A stretch of 6,468 nt of DNA from Bacillota bacterium (GTDB lineage Bacteria; Bacillota; Clostridia; Christensenellales; Aristaeellaceae). How positions within the stretch are numbered: the stretch's first letter is position 1; each line of letters starts with the position of its first letter. This document shows, in pieces, positions 1 through 6,468 of this stretch. The DNA is taken from the NCBI GenBank assembly GCA_009787135.1, contig WRGP01000128.1, forward strand, positions 1 to 6,468, read 5' to 3'. The translations under genes were made by a program, and so were the position numbers. The notes beneath the pieces are model-generated. The model was not told where the DNA came from. It saw nothing but the letters and a program-made list of their open reading frames with translations, and ran no database searches.

Positions 1-1
1 C

Positions 2-613
2 CAGCCGCTCGGCACGCACATCGGCAACGCGCTGGAGGTCAGGGAGGCCATTGACATTTTGGCCGGCCGGGCCGGCGGGCGGCTGAAGGAGGTATCGCTC
101 CAGCTGGGGGCCATGATGCTGCGCGCGGGCGGCTATGACAAAACAGAAGCTGAAGCGCGCGCGCGCCTGGAAGACGCGCTGCAAAGCGGGCGCGGCCTGC
201 GCAAGCTACAGGAGATGATTGAGGCGCAGGGAGGCGACCCTGCCGTGTGTGACGATGTGGACCTTCTGCCAAAGGCAAGGGAAGTGATTCCCGTTGCCGC
301 GCGGGCCGAAGGCTACATTGCCAAGATGGACACCACGCTGCTGGGCGAGGCGTCCCAGCGGCTGGGCGCGGGGCGGGCGAATAAGGAGGACGCGATTGAC
401 CCGGCCGTGGGCATCGTCATGGCCGTGGAGCTTGGCGGCTACGTACAAAAGGGCGCACCGCTGGCGCGTGTGCACGCGAACGACGCCGCCAAGGCGGCGG
501 AGGCGATGGAGCGCGTCAGGGCTGCCGTTATGATCGCGCCGGAAAAGGCGCCGGTTCCGCCGCTGACGTACGCCGTCGTGCGGCCGGAGGGTGTGGAGAG
601 CTTTCCCGCATGA
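2..613 (+). CDS. pdp: Pyrimidine-nucleoside (thymidine) phosphorylase, C-terminal part (5' end outside window)
   Basis: The enzyme catalyses phosphorolysis of pyrimidine (deoxy)nucleosides to the free base and (deoxy)ribose-1-phosphate in cytoplasmic salvage. The frame is open from base 2 with no start in the window. The 203 visible residues are roughly the last half of a family that is usually about 430-440 residues long. The first visible residues, QPLGTHIGNALEVREAI, match the conserved QPLG..GNALEV segment of the glycosyltransferase-family-3 phosphorylase domain. QGGDP (227-241) follows. RLGAGR (359-376), then the KED.ID..VGIV stretch, marks the C-terminal PYNP_C domain. In that domain the usual lysine-rich 'K.GD.V.KG' turn reads ELGGYVQKG, a mild variant. 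A TTG at 59 is not a real start, because family homology runs upstream of it. The stop overlaps the priA start as ATGA, implying co-transcription and translational coupling. Family assignment is firm. Whether it prefers thymidine only (DeoA) or all pyrimidine nucleosides (Pdp) cannot be decided without the N-terminal half. Confidence 0.93.
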   Translation, partial: QPLGTHIGNALEVREAIDILAGRAGGRLKEVSLQLGAMMLRAGGYDKTEAEARARLEDALQSGRGLRKLQEMIEAQGGDPAVCDDVDLLPKAREVIPVAARAEGYIAKMDTTLLGEASQRLGAGRANKEDAIDPAVGIVMAVELGGYVQKGAPLARVHANDAAKAAEAMERVRAAVMIAPEKAPVPPLTYAVVRPEGVESFPA

Positions 614-2850
614 CGTATTGCGAGGTCGCCGTCGAGATCGCGCACGAGAGCGTATCGCGTCTATTCACCTACCGCGTGCCGGAAGGCGTGGCATTGGCGC
701 CCGGCACGCGAGTGCTCGTTCCCTTTGGAGCGCGCAAAGTGGAGGGCTACGTCCTGCGCGTAAAGGACGGCCCTGGCGATGTGCCGGCGGACAAGGTGCG
801 CGAGGTGCTGCGGCCCTTGGAGGAATATCCCGCTCTCCTGCCCGGCCTGATTGACTTGGCCTTCTGGCTGGCGGAGGAGACGCGCTGCCTGCCGGTGGAG
901 GCGCTCCGCCTGATGATCCCCGCGCAGATGCGCGGAGGTCGCGTGAGGGTGAAAGCCACCCAAATGGCGCGGCTTGCCGTTGCGCCGGAAGCGCTTGACG
1001 CCGCGATGGACAGCCAGAAGCGCGCCCCCCGCCGCCTGCGGATTTTGGAGGCGCTTGCGCAGGGAGATCAGCCCGCGGCGCGCCTTCGCGCCATCAGCGC
1101 GGACGGCGTGACAAAGCTGGTTTCGCAGGGCATCGTAGCGCTCTACGGCGCGGAAACCCTGCGCCGCCCCTACGCGCCGGAGGCGGACGCCGCGCCCGAG
1201 CCGGAACTGACGGAGGATCAATGCCGCGTGCTGGAGGAAATCCTGCCCGCGCTGCAAAGGGGCGAGGGGCGCTTTTTGCTTTCCGGCGTGACGGGCAGCG
1301 GCAAGACGGAGGTCTATATCCGCGCCGTGCGCGAGGTGCTTGGAATGGGCAGGGCTGCCATTGTGCTCGTGCCGGAGATCGCGCTGACGCCGCAGATGGT
1401 CGGGTGGTTCCGGCAGCGCTTTGGCGAGAGCTCGGCCGTGCTGCACTCGCGCCTGTCCGCGGGGGAGCGGTATGACGAGTGGCGGCGCATCCGCCGGGGC
1501 GAAGCGCGGGTCGTCATCGGCGCGCGCTCGGCGGTGTTCGCGCCCGCGGAGGGTTTGGGCATCGTGATCGTGGACGAGGAACACGAGCAGACCTACCTGA
1601 GTGATCATCACCCCCGTTATGACGCGCGCGAGGTGGCCCAGCGGCGCTGCGCGGCGGAAGGCGCCACGCTGCTGCTGGCCAGCGCCACGCCGTCGCTCAA
1701 GAGCTTCAGCCGCACCGTGCCCACGCTCAGGAGCAGCCTGGGCCCGCTCACCCTGCTGGAGATGCCGCGCCGCGTGCTGTCAAGATCGCTGCCCGATATC
1801 GAGGTGGTGGACATGCGCGGGGAGCTGGAGCGCGGCAACCGCAGCGTGTTCAGCCGGCCGCTGGATACGGCGCTGCGCGAGTGCTTTGCCCGCGGCGAGC
1901 AGGCCATGCTGTTTATCAACCGGCGCGGATATTCCACGTTCGTGAGCTGCCGCGCCTGCGGAAAGGCGCTCCGGTGTGAAAGCTGCGACGTGAGCCTGAC
2001 ATACCACCGGCACGAGGACGTGATGCGGTGCCACTACTGCGGATTTGAGCAAAAGCCGCCCGAAACCTGCCCCCATTGCGGCAGTCCGGCCATCCGCTAC
2101 TTTGGCGCGGGCACGCAGAAGGTGGAAGAAGCGGTGCGGCAGCGGTTCCCGGGCGTCCCGGCGGTGCGCATGGACATGGACACCACGCGGGGCAAAGACG
2201 GCCACGCCAAGCTGCTGGACACCTTTCGCCGCGGCGAGGCGCGGGTGCTCATCGGCACGCAGATGATCGCCAAGGGCCTTGATTTTCCCCGCGTGACGCT
2301 GGTGGGCGTCGTCGCGGCGGACGCGACGCTGAACCTGCCCGACTATCGAAGCCCTGAGCGGACGTTCGCGCTGATTGTGCAGGTGGCCGGCCGCGCGGGC
2401 CGCGCGGAGCAAAAGGGGCGGGTCATCGTCCAGACATACGATCCGGAGCACTACGCGATTGCGGCGGCCCAGCGCCAAGACTTCCGCGCGTTCTTCCATA
2501 CGGAGTTCGAGCGCAGGCGGCGCGGGCTGTACCCGCCCTTCACCCGCATCGCGCGCCTGCTGGTGGAGGGGCGGGACGCGAAAAAGGTTCAGGGCGTCGC
2601 GGAGGCCCTCTATGAGGAGACGGATGCTTTTCTCAGCGCGAACCCGCGCCTCAAGCGTCAGGTGGTGCAAATGCGCGCTATGGAAGCGCCTGTGAAAATG
2701 ATCCGCGGCAACGCGCGCTGGCAGGTGTTCCTCAAGCTCTACGCGCGCGGGCCGACGCAGGCTGTGCTGGAAAAGCTTGACGAATGTAAGCTGCACGTCT
2801 ATGATAACGTAAATATATATGTAGAAGTGGACCCTGCCAACATGATGTAG
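610..2850 (+). CDS. priA: PriA, primosomal protein N' (replication restart 3'-5' DNA helicase)
   Basis: PriA recognises stalled forks and D-loops, unwinds the lagging arm and starts reloading of the replicative helicase. The 746-residue length is normal. The N-terminal 3'-end-binding domain is residues 1 to about 100 (CEVAVEIAHESVSRLFTY, then PGTRVLVPFG). It is followed by a winged-helix linker to about 190. Helicase motifs are intact: Walker A GVTGSGKT (226-233), Walker B DEEH (322-325), motif III LLASATPS (355-362), motif V GTQMIAKGLDFP (549-560) and motif VI QVAGRAGR (591-598). Eight cysteines between the helicase lobes (447, 450, 456, 459, 474, 477, 487, 490) form the two expected zinc sites. 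The C-terminal domain ends in the typical VEVDP. The ATG at 610 is supported by PriA-like sequence from residue 1 and by purine-rich GGAG tracts at 586-598. It overlaps the upstream phosphorylase stop by 4 nt. Intact ATPase motifs separate it from the degenerate actinobacterial PriA. The last codons also carry a likely promoter for def. Confidence 0.98.
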   Translation: MTYCEVAVEIAHESVSRLFTYRVPEGVALAPGTRVLVPFGARKVEGYVLRVKDGPGDVPADKVREVLRPLEEYPALLPGLIDLAFWLAEETRCLPVEALRLMIPAQMRGGRVRVKATQMARLAVAPEALDAAMDSQKRAPRRLRILEALAQGDQPAARLRAISADGVTKLVSQGIVALYGAETLRRPYAPEADAAPEPELTEDQCRVLEEILPALQRGEGRFLLSGVTGSGKTEVYIRAVREVLGMGRAAIVLVPEIALTPQMVGWFRQRFGESSAVLHSRLSAGERYDEWRRIRRGEARVVIGARSAVFAPAEGLGIVIVDEEHEQTYLSDHHPRYDAREVAQRRCAAEGATLLLASATPSLKSFSRTVPTLRSSLGPLTLLEMPRRVLSRSLPDIEVVDMRGELERGNRSVFSRPLDTALRECFARGEQAMLFINRRGYSTFVSCRACGKALRCESCDVSLTYHRHEDVMRCHYCGFEQKPPETCPHCGSPAIRYFGAGTQKVEEAVRQRFPGVPAVRMDMDTTRGKDGHAKLLDTFRRGEARVLIGTQMIAKGLDFPRVTLVGVVAADATLNLPDYRSPERTFALIVQVAGRAGRAEQKGRVIVQTYDPEHYAIAAAQRQDFRAFFHTEFERRRRGLYPPFTRIARLLVEGRDAKKVQGVAEALYEETDAFLSANPRLKRQVVQMRAMEAPVKMIRGNARWQVFLKLYARGPTQAVLEKLDECKLHVYDNVNIYVEVDPANMM
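2777..2805 (+). promoter_or_regulatory. Probable sigma-A-type promoter for def-fmt-rsmB-rlmN, inside the 3' end of priA
   Basis: TTGACG (2777-2782) matches the -35 consensus TTGACA in 5 of 6 positions. TATGAT (2800-2805) matches the -10 consensus TATAAT in 5 of 6. The spacer is exactly 17 nt (2783-2799). No extended -10 TGN is present. The expected transcription start, near 2811-2813, falls in an AT-only run (2811-2819), giving an untranslated leader of about 57 nt that includes the strong def ribosome-binding site. In such GC-rich coding DNA, a match this good in the right place is unlikely to be accidental, but activity is inferred from sequence only. Confidence 0.6.
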
Positions 2851-2856
2851 ACAGAC

Positions 2857-2863
2857 AAGGAGG
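2857..2863 (+). promoter_or_regulatory. Strong ribosome-binding site of def
   Basis: AAGGAGG is a perfect anti-16S complement, 5 nt before the def ATG at 2869. It lies in the 18-nt gap after the priA stop, which is the only real gap between genes in the window. It is the best ribosome-binding site seen here. It suggests that def is translated by independent ribosome loading, unlike fmt, rsmB and rlmN, whose starts overlap or touch the preceding stop. Confidence 0.85.
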
Positions 2864-2868
2864 ATCCC

Positions 2869-3354
2869 ATGGCGTTAAGAAAGCTTTTGTATGTGGGTGA
2901 TGAGACGCTGCGCAAGGTCTCGCGGCCCGTGGACGTGCTCAATAAGCGGATGATCATGCTGCTGGACGATTTGGCCGAGACCATGTACGCCGAAAACGGC
3001 GTGGGCCTGGCCGCCCCGCAGGTGGGCGTGCTGCGCCGGGCGATTGTCATTGATATGGGGGACGACACGGGCCTGATCCAGATGGTCAACCCAGAAATCG
3101 TCTCAAGCGAGGGTGAGCAGGAGACGGTGGAGGGATGCCTTAGCATCCCGGGGCGCAGCGGCTATGTCGTCCGTCCGCAAAGGCTGGTTGTGCGGGGTAT
3201 CAATCGCGGCGGCAAGCCGGTGGAAATGGAGGCGGAAGGCGCGCTGGCCGTCGCGTTCTGCCACGAGATCGATCACCTCAACGGCGCGCTTTTCATTGAC
3301 TCCATGACGCGCGAGGCCTCCGACGAAGAGGATAACGAAAAGGACGGCGCCTGA
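2869..3354 (+). CDS. def: Peptide deformylase
   Basis: This metalloenzyme removes the N-formyl group from nascent proteins at the ribosome exit, which is required before methionine aminopeptidase can act. All three family motifs are present in the 161 residues: GVGLAAPQ (44-51), EGCLS (88-92, with Cys90 as metal ligand) and HEIDH (132-136, with His132 and His136 as metal ligands and Glu133 catalytic). The N-terminus (MALRKLLYVGDETLRKVSRPV) is typical and confirms the ATG at 2869, which has AAGGAGG 5 nt upstream. The FCHEIDHLNG context, with Cys rather than Gln before the metal-binding His, resembles Clostridia deformylases. The last dozen residues (EASDEEDNEKDGA) form an acidic tail without a motif I recognise. 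The stop overlaps the fmt start by one base (TGATG). Fmt is its functional counterpart. Transcription probably starts in part from the promoter in the end of priA. Confidence 0.98.
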   Translation: MALRKLLYVGDETLRKVSRPVDVLNKRMIMLLDDLAETMYAENGVGLAAPQVGVLRRAIVIDMGDDTGLIQMVNPEIVSSEGEQETVEGCLSIPGRSGYVVRPQRLVVRGINRGGKPVEMEAEGALAVAFCHEIDHLNGALFIDSMTREASDEEDNEKDGA

Positions 3355-4295
3355 TGCGGATTGTGTTCATGGGCACGCCCGCGTTTGCCGTGCCGTCCCT
3401 CTTGGCGCTGCTGGACGGCGGACACGACGTTGTGAGCGCCGTGACGCAGCCGGACCGGCCCAGCGGGCGCGGCAACAAGCTGACCGCCTGCCCCGTCAAG
3501 GCCGCGGCGGTCCTGCGCGGCGTGCCGGTGTTGCAATTCGAGCGCGTCCGCCGGCGGGAGAGCGTCGCCGCGCTTCGCGCGCTGTCGCCGGATCTGTTTG
3601 TCACCGCCGCGTTCGGCCAGATCCTGTCGGAAAGCGTATTGGCGATTCCGCCGCTGGGCACGGTGAACGTGCACGCGTCCCTGCTGCCCGCCTATCGCGG
3701 CCCCGCGCCCATCAATTGGTGCCTCATCGAAGGCGCGGCCATGACGGGCGTGACCACCATGATGACGGACGCGGGCATTGATACGGGCGATATACTGCTC
3801 CGGCGCGAAATCGCGATAGAACCCGCGGAAACCGCCGGCAGCCTGACGGAGCGGCTCGCCCTGGCGGGCGCGGATCTGCTTGCGGAAACTTTGGAGAAAC
3901 TCGCGCGCGGCTCGCTTTCCCGCGTGCCGCAGGATCACGCGAAAGCCACGCGGCATCCGATGCTGGCCAAAGAGCACGGCAGAATCGACTGGACGCGCAG
4001 TGCGGTCAATATTGCAAACCTCGTCCGCGGCGTGGATCCGTGGCCGGGCGCTTGGACTACGCTGCCGGCTGGCGGCGCGCTCAAGGTCTGGCGCGCCTCG
4101 GCGCGGGAAGGGCACGGCGCGCCGGGCGAAGTGATGTACGCGGACGGAAAGCGCGGCATGGCCGTGGCCTGCGGCGAGGGACTGCTCGCGATCACGGAGC
4201 TGCAGGCGCCGGGCGCCAGGCGCATGGCAGCCGCGGACTATTTGCGAGGGCACCCCATGCGCGCGGGGGATATGCTCGGCGTGGAGGCACATTGA
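3354..4295 (+). CDS. fmt: Methionyl-tRNA formyltransferase
   Basis: Fmt transfers a formyl group from 10-formyl-tetrahydrofolate to Met-tRNA(fMet), making the bacterial initiator. The 313-residue length is normal. The N-terminal Rossmann-type formyltransferase domain covers about residues 1-205. It begins MRIVFMGTPAFAVPSL and contains the folate/catalytic segment VNVHASLLPAYRG (104-116). The expected catalytic residues Asn105, His107 and Asp143 (in GIDTGDIL) are all present. The tRNA-contact loop includes TQPDRPSGRG (31-40). HGRIDW (208-213) and VRGVDPWPGAWT (224-235) lead into the smaller C-terminal OB-like tRNA-binding domain. The ATG overlaps the def stop by one base. AAAAGGA (3338-3344) lies 9 nt upstream within def and serves as ribosome-binding site, so both coupling and fresh initiation are possible. 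Many Clostridia have a zinc-metalloprotease gene after fmt; here rsmB follows directly after 1 nt. Confidence 0.98.
   Translation: MRIVFMGTPAFAVPSLLALLDGGHDVVSAVTQPDRPSGRGNKLTACPVKAAAVLRGVPVLQFERVRRRESVAALRALSPDLFVTAAFGQILSESVLAIPPLGTVNVHASLLPAYRGPAPINWCLIEGAAMTGVTTMMTDAGIDTGDILLRREIAIEPAETAGSLTERLALAGADLLAETLEKLARGSLSRVPQDHAKATRHPMLAKEHGRIDWTRSAVNIANLVRGVDPWPGAWTTLPAGGALKVWRASAREGHGAPGEVMYADGKRGMAVACGEGLLAITELQAPGARRMAAADYLRGHPMRAGDMLGVEAH
4282..4287 (+). promoter_or_regulatory. Ribosome-binding site that fixes the rsmB start
   Basis: TGGAGG inside the last codons of fmt lies 9 nt before the ATG at 4297. The alternative in-frame ATG at 4348 would begin nearer the conserved NusB-like region but has no comparable purine tract ahead of it. 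This favours the upstream start. Confidence 0.6.
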
Positions 4296-4296
4296 G

Positions 4297-5697
4297 ATGC
4301 AGCGAAATCGAAACCCCGCCCCAAAGGGCTTAAAACCGGCCCGCCAGATGGAAAACCCGCGCCTGACCGCGCTCAATATCCTGCAGGACGTGACGCGCTC
4401 GGACGCGTACGCTTCCCTGGCCTTGGGCAAGCGCCTGCGCGAGTCAAAGCTGCCCCAACGGGACCGCGACCTTGTCGCGGGGCTGGTATACGGCACGCTG
4501 GAAAAGCGGATCGCGCTGGATTATTTGCTGGATAAGAGGCTGGAGCGTCCGGATGTGGAAAGTGTCGTGCGCGACATCCTGCGCATGGGCGCGTATCAAA
4601 TTCTATACTTGGACCGCGTGCCCGACAGCGCCGCCGTGGACGAGAGCGTGAAGCTCGGCCGCGCCCTGGACCGCGCGCCGTTTATCGGCCTGATCAACGG
4701 CGTGCTGCGCGGCCTCGCGCGCGATAAGGACGCCGGCAGCCTGCCCTGGCCGAACCGGGAAGACGATCCGGCGCTGTACCTGTCCGTCACGCACAGCCTG
4801 CCGCGGTGGATAGTGGAGCGGCTGGTCGCGGCCTACGGCTTTGAGGAGGCGCAGGCCATCGCCGCCTACCGGCCGCGGGAGCGGTGTATCACCCTCCGGC
4901 GCACGGCGGACAGGCTTTCCCCCGCGCAGTTTGAGGATATGATGAACCGCAAGGGCTGGACGTGGAAGGCGGCGCGCCTGCCCGGCATGTATTACGCCTC
5001 CGGCATCGGCGACGTTGGCATTGACAAGGAGTATCTGCGGGGCGTCTATAGCGTGCAGGGAGAAAGCAGCGTGCTGGCCGCGATGGCCGTGCGTCCCCAG
5101 CGCGCCGCGAGCGTGCTGGACGCGTGCGCCGCGCCGGGCGGCAAGACGGCGTGCCTGGCCGAGATGATGAGCGGCACGGGGCGCGTGTACGCGTGGGATG
5201 TGCACGAGCACCGTGTGGCGCTCCTGCGCAGCATGGCGGCCAGGCTGAAGCTGGACAGCGTGCGCCCGGCGGTGCGGGACGCGTCCATCCTCAGAGAGGA
5301 TCAGGTGCGGACCATGGACGCCGTGCTGCTGGACGCGCCCTGTTCCGGCCTTGGCGTCATGCTCAGCAAGCCGGACGTCAAGTACAGGCAGACGCCTGAA
5401 TCCGTCGCTTCCCTGGCGGACCTGCAGAAAACGCTGCTGGACACCGTATGCCAGTATGTGAAACCCGGCGGCGTGCTGGTGTATTCCACCTGCACCATTC
5501 TGCCGGAGGAAAATGAGGAGCAGGTGGCAGGCTTTCTTGAAAGGCATCCCGAATTCACCCCTGACGACGAAGGGCTTCGCGCGGCGATGCCGGGGTTCGT
5601 GACGCCTTATGTGCGGGGAGGCATGGTGCAGCTGCTGGCGCACCGCGACCAAATGGAGGGCTTCTTCATCGCGCGGCTGCGAAGGGAAAAGCGATGA
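4297..5697 (+). CDS. rsmB: 16S rRNA (cytosine-967-C5)-methyltransferase RsmB (Sun/Fmu family)
   Basis: RsmB methylates carbon 5 of a 16S rRNA cytosine (C967 in E. coli numbering) using S-adenosylmethionine. The 466 residues are slightly long because of a basic extension of about 17 residues before ENPRLTALNIL. An N-terminal NusB-like RNA-binding domain covers about residues 20-150 (VYGTLEKRIALDYLLD, then LRMGAYQILYLDRVPDSAAVDE). The Rossmann methyltransferase core has the SAM loop DACAAPGGKT (275-284), motif IV DAPCSGLG (346-353, Cys349) and motif VI YSTCT (396-400, Cys399, the expected nucleophile). Cys349 would be the product-release cysteine. Near the end, the usual LPH....DGFF reads LAHRDQMEGFF, with Pro to Ala and Asp to Glu. 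This is a mild variant outside the catalytic centre. The start at 4297 is 1 nt after the fmt stop. The stop overlaps the rlmN start as ATGA. RsmB is preferred over RsmF because of the NusB-like domain and the fmt neighbour. Confidence 0.96.
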   Translation: MQRNRNPAPKGLKPARQMENPRLTALNILQDVTRSDAYASLALGKRLRESKLPQRDRDLVAGLVYGTLEKRIALDYLLDKRLERPDVESVVRDILRMGAYQILYLDRVPDSAAVDESVKLGRALDRAPFIGLINGVLRGLARDKDAGSLPWPNREDDPALYLSVTHSLPRWIVERLVAAYGFEEAQAIAAYRPRERCITLRRTADRLSPAQFEDMMNRKGWTWKAARLPGMYYASGIGDVGIDKEYLRGVYSVQGESSVLAAMAVRPQRAASVLDACAAPGGKTACLAEMMSGTGRVYAWDVHEHRVALLRSMAARLKLDSVRPAVRDASILREDQVRTMDAVLLDAPCSGLGVMLSKPDVKYRQTPESVASLADLQKTLLDTVCQYVKPGGVLVYSTCTILPEENEEQVAGFLERHPEFTPDDEGLRAAMPGFVTPYVRGGMVQLLAHRDQMEGFFIARLRREKR

Positions 5698-6468
5698 CTG
5701 ACGCGCTGGATCTGATGCCGGCCGAATGGCAGGACGCGCTTCGCGCGATGGGCGAGCCCGCGTACCGTGCGGGCCAGATATTCGCCTGGCTGCATAAGGG
5801 CGCGGATTTTGCGGAGATGGGCAATCTGCCCGCCGCCCTCAGGCGGCGGCTTTCCCGGGACTACACCGCGCGCGGCGTTATGATCCTGAAAAAGCTTGTG
5901 GCCAAGTCGGATGGCACGGTCAAATACCTGTACGCGCTCAACGACGGCCACGTCATCGAGGGCGTGCGCATGCGCTATCACCATGGCGACACGCTGTGCC
6001 TCTCCACGCAAGCCGGCTGCCGCATGGGCTGCGCGTTTTGCGCCTCCACGCTGGAGGGGTTAAGCCGAAGCCTCACCGCGGGCGAGTATCTGGGGCAGAT
6101 CATCGCCGCCAACAGGGATGAGCCGCGCGTCCACAACGTCGTCCTCATGGGCATCGGGGAACCGCTGGACAACTACGATCAGACAATCCGCTTCCTGCGC
6201 CTCCTGCGGCAGAAGGGCGGGCTTGGCATATCGCTCCGGTCGGTTTCGCTTTCCACCTGCGGCCTCGCGCCGCAAATGCGCGCGCTGGCGGAGGAGGGGC
6301 TGCCCGTGACGCTCTCGGTGTCGCTGCACGCGCCGGACGACGCGATCCGCCGGCAATTGATCCCGGTTGCCGGGCGATACCCGATGGACGAATTGCTCTC
6401 GGCCTGCCGTTATTATATAGATAAGACGGGCCGGCGGGTCATTTTCGAATACGCCCTCATCGAGGGGG
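5694..6468 (+). CDS. rlmN: RlmN, dual-specificity 23S rRNA/tRNA adenine-C2 methyltransferase (3' end outside window)
   Basis: RlmN is a radical-SAM enzyme that makes 2-methyladenosine at A2503 of 23S rRNA and at A37 of some tRNAs. The ORF is open to the right edge, giving 258 residues of an expected 340-350. I translated it from the ATG overlapping the rsmB stop (ATGA, 5694-5697); AAGGGA at 5682-5687 is a weak ribosome-binding site. The N-terminal domain has the family pattern (GEPAYRAGQIFAWLHKG, residues 20-36, then MGNLP). The iron-sulfur ligands CRMGCAFC (109-116; Cys109, Cys113, Cys116) are present. Cys102 in TLCLSTQAGC matches E. coli Cys118, which resolves the enzyme-RNA crosslink. LMGIGEPLDNYD (151-162) is the SAM-binding GEP segment. 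SVSLHAPDD (208-216) and RRQLIPV (219-225) are also typical. The methyl-carrying cysteine (E. coli Cys355) lies beyond the window. The paralogue Cfr (C8 methylation) is possible in principle, but the location after rsmB strongly favours RlmN. Confidence 0.96.
   Translation, partial: MTDALDLMPAEWQDALRAMGEPAYRAGQIFAWLHKGADFAEMGNLPAALRRRLSRDYTARGVMILKKLVAKSDGTVKYLYALNDGHVIEGVRMRYHHGDTLCLSTQAGCRMGCAFCASTLEGLSRSLTAGEYLGQIIAANRDEPRVHNVVLMGIGEPLDNYDQTIRFLRLLRQKGGLGISLRSVSLSTCGLAPQMRALAEEGLPVTLSVSLHAPDDAIRRQLIPVAGRYPMDELLSACRYYIDKTGRRVIFEYALIEG

Noticed and set aside
61..80. GGCCGGCC/GGGCCGGC palindromic run near the left edge
   Set aside because: It lies in well-supported phosphorylase codons (AGRAGGR). 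Such runs are expected in GC-rich Gly/Ala/Arg codons, and no T-run or other terminator feature follows.
326..338. 13-nt word ATGGACACCACGC shared with priA at 2176-2188
   Set aside because: Both copies encode Met-Asp-Thr-Thr in unrelated family motifs using favoured codons, so this is a coincidence rather than a repeat.
661..1611. Open reading frame of 316 codons on the minus strand opposite priA
   Set aside because: It is antisense to the 3'-end-binding and Walker A parts of PriA, low in complexity (Arg/His/Ala/Gln-rich) and without a family motif. High GC removes stop codons on the opposite strand.
1780..2796. Open reading frame of 338 codons on the minus strand opposite the second half of priA
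   Set aside because: It is a shadow of the zinc-binding and motif V/VI region of PriA. The composition is that of a complementary frame and there is no homology I recognise.
3273..4496. Open reading frame of 407 codons on the minus strand opposite fmt
   Set aside because: It lies entirely antisense to fmt and the ends of its neighbours, is rich in Arg, Ala and His as expected for an antisense shadow of GC-rich codons, and shows no recognisable domain. The + strand frame has a full set of Fmt motifs.
4603..5652. Open reading frame of 349 codons on the minus strand opposite rsmB
   Set aside because: It is antisense to the methyltransferase domain, rich in His, Arg, Ala and Gln, and has no recognisable motif.
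6393..6422. Possible promoter in rlmN (TTGCTC, then a TATTATATAGAT tract)
   Set aside because: The -35 element matches only 3 of 6 and the best-spaced -10 (TATAGA) only 4 of 6. The AT run simply encodes Tyr-Tyr-Ile-Asp. Nothing downstream is visible to be driven by it.

Overview
This is an ordinary but information-rich housekeeping stretch. Six protein-coding genes, all on the + strand, lie almost end to end and fill nearly the whole window. By eye the DNA is clearly GC-rich (about two-thirds G+C), and most third codon positions are G or C. The order priA-def-fmt-rsmB-rlmN is the conserved replication-restart/translation cluster of Bacillota (in Bacillus subtilis it sits upstream of prpC-prkC-rsgA-rpe). 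PriA keeps intact helicase motifs, which argues against Actinobacteria, where PriA is degenerate. A strong AAGGAGG ribosome-binding site and Clostridia-like motif variants (for example FCHEIDH in deformylase) fit. The best inference is a high-GC member of the Clostridia/Bacillota; I cannot name the genus.

Layout. Positions 2-613 hold the C-terminal half of a pyrimidine-nucleoside (thymidine) phosphorylase, cut by the left edge. Its stop overlaps the start of priA (610-2850) as ATGA. After an 18-nt gap holding the best ribosome-binding site in the window comes def (2869-3354). Then fmt (3354-4295) overlaps by 1 nt as TGATG, rsmB (4297-5697) follows after 1 nt, and rlmN (5694 to the right edge, incomplete) overlaps rsmB as ATGA. 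No intergenic stretch exceeds 18 nt. I see no RNA gene, mobile element, CRISPR array, long repeat or rho-independent terminator.

How the genes work together. Fmt formylates initiator Met-tRNA and Def removes the formyl group from new proteins, so the adjacent pair forms one cycle. RsmB (16S rRNA m5C) and RlmN (23S rRNA/tRNA m2A) modify the translation machinery. PriA reloads the replisome at collapsed forks. The phosphorylase belongs to nucleoside salvage and is not a usual partner of this cluster.

The most notable non-coding signal is a near-consensus sigma-A-type promoter (TTGACG, 17-nt spacer, TATGAT, 2777-2805) inside the 3' end of priA. It is followed by an unusually AT-rich patch and is well placed to drive def-fmt-rsmB-rlmN separately from pdp-priA. 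I found no evidence of a previously undescribed system.
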